Assembly (NCBI RefSeq): GCF_000003605.2
Contig: NW_003129359.1
Location: 399,623 to 445,668 of the forward strand
Length of the DNA stretch: 46,046 bases
DNA from: Saccoglossus kowalevskii
Lineage: Eukaryota > Hemichordata > Enteropneusta > Harrimaniidae
Reading direction: 5' to 3'
Position numbers and translations under genes: made by a program. Position 1 is the stretch's first letter. Each line of letters starts with the position of its first letter. A model generated the notes under the pieces. That model had not been told where the DNA came from. It was given only the letters and a program-made list of their open reading frames with translations, and did not search any database. Positions 45,083 to 46,046 of the stretch are shown in pieces.

Positions 45083-46046
45083 CTGAAATGTAAAGATTGA
45101 CATCATATTACAAAATTATAATCAGGGTCAGTCAACATTTGTTTTCGCTCGGATTTTTTAATGCAGATTAGTCACTCACACTTTCAATGACAAACATTGT
45201 AGAGGAAAGTGAGTTGTTGTCCAGTTGATATTTAAAGATGCAATATTGGCATGTACATGTATTGTTGTTTAATACGGCATGTCAAGTAACACAGCATGTA
45301 TAGGTATTGTTGTTTAATACGGCATGTCAAGTAACACAGCATGTACATGTATTGTTGTTTAATACGGCATATCAAGTAACACAGCATGTACATGTATTGT
45401 TGTTTATTACGGCATGTCAAGTAACACAACATGTACATGTATTGTTGTTTATTACGGCATGTCTAGTAACACAGCATGTACATGTATTGTTGTTTAGTAC
45501 GGCATGTCAAGTAACAGCATGTACATGTATTGTTGTTTAATACGGCATGTCAAGTAACAGCATGTACATGTATTTTTGTTTAATACGGCATGTCAAGTAA
45601 CAGCATGTACATGTATCGTTGTTTAATACTGCATGTCAAGTAACACAGCATGTACATGTATTGTTGTTTATTACGGCATGTCAAGTAACACAACATGTAC
45701 ATGTATTGTTGTTTATTACGGCATGTCAAGTAACACAACATGTACATGTATTGTTGTTTATTACGGCATGTCAAGTAACACAACATGTGCATGTATTGTT
45801 GTTTATTACGGCAGGTCAAGTAACACAACATGTACATGTATTGTTGTTTAATACGGCATGTCAAGTAATACAGCATGTACATGTATTGTTGTTTATTACG
45901 GCATGTCAAGTAACACAACATGTACATGTATTGTTGTTTATTACGGCATGTCAAGTAACACAACATGTGCATGTATTGTTGTTTATTACGGCAGGTCAAG
46001 TAACACAGCATGTACATGTATTGTTTAATACGGCATGTCAAGTAAT
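45083..46046 (-). other. 3' part of the last intron of the dioxygenase gene
   Basis: From the splice acceptor at 45083-45084 to the window edge no dioxygenase coding sequence is seen, so this is taken as intron. About 160 unremarkable AT-rich bases lie next to the exon; the rest is the 45-bp tandem array. The intron is at least 960 bases long. Confidence 0.6.
45249..46046. repeat. 45-bp minisatellite array, about 18 units, running off the window
   Basis: The unit contains GCATGTACATGTAT, then TGTTGTTTAATACGGCATG, then TCAAGTAACACA. Most units are 45 bp. Three near 45515-45610 are 42 bp, having lost one ACA, and one near 46022 has lost TTG. The inner ACATGTACATGT is palindromic. From 45721 on, the variant pattern repeats with a 180-bp period, i.e. 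blocks of four monomers, marked by units with CATGTGCATG and GGCAGGTC at 45781 and 45961. Because 45 is divisible by three, long open frames of 15-residue repeats (including one of 153 codons on the minus strand) run through it; these are artefacts of the period. Confidence 0.95.

Noticed and set aside
45232-46041. Long open frames (up to 153 codons) with a 15-residue repeat (MYMLCYLTCRNKQQY-like) on the minus strand, and others on the plus strand
   Set aside because: The 45-bp period keeps every frame in register, so open frames arise on both strands. The region is intronic to the dioxygenase gene and shows no start context.
45249-46046. CRISPR-like array
   Set aside because: Units are contiguous 45-bp repeats with no unique spacers, in an animal genome. 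It is a minisatellite.

Overview
This is a non-coding-dominated, clearly AT-rich stretch of a eukaryotic (animal) draft genome. The evidence is two N gaps, microsatellites, decayed LINE tails, tRNA-derived short elements, several terminal-inverted-repeat (MITE-like) families, two minisatellites, a short satellite and one spliced coding exon. The repeat mix and the one recognisable gene, a TauD/clavaminate-synthase-like dioxygenase of a type found in many marine invertebrates, suggest a marine invertebrate. A hemichordate, cephalochordate or other invertebrate deuterostome is a guess, not something the sequence proves. No complete gene lies in the window, and nothing bacterial or operon-like is present.

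Layout. 1-4.3 kb: unannotated DNA with a ~48-bp alternating satellite (2349-2794) and a tRNA-like relic. 4.9-9.9 kb: mostly featureless, with a nested interspersed repeat (5975-6552) and a 20-bp palindrome just before a possible short first exon. 9.97-16.6 kb: an inverted pair of dispersed repeats flanks a ~1.1-kb tandem duplication (10.3-12.4 kb), a gap-containing element with 14-bp terminal inverted repeats (13.0-13.6 kb), and a large foldback made of two head-to-head tRNA-derived elements (15.19-15.50 kb). 17.5-19.3 kb: two phase-compatible possible exons of an unknown gene, then a 24-bp minisatellite rich in CCAAT motifs. 21.7-22.3 kb: a diverged ~260-bp triplication. 25.4-27.0 kb: two non-LTR retrotransposon tails around a TTA microsatellite with a gap. 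31.06-31.52 kb: a decayed ORF of unknown family. 32.6, 35.1 and 40.5 kb: three different TIR elements. 34.2 kb: a possible internal exon with both splice sites. 40.07-43.67 kb: four copies of one ~155-bp MITE carrying NRF1-like motifs.

44.67-46.05 kb: the 3' end of the dioxygenase gene on the minus strand (last exon 44784-45082). Its upstream intron holds a 45-bp tandem array that runs off the window and shows a recent 180-bp (four-unit) amplification.

The genes do not form a pathway here. The only functional unit that can be defended is the dioxygenase exon; the rest is repeat biology plus low-confidence exon candidates offered for testing.
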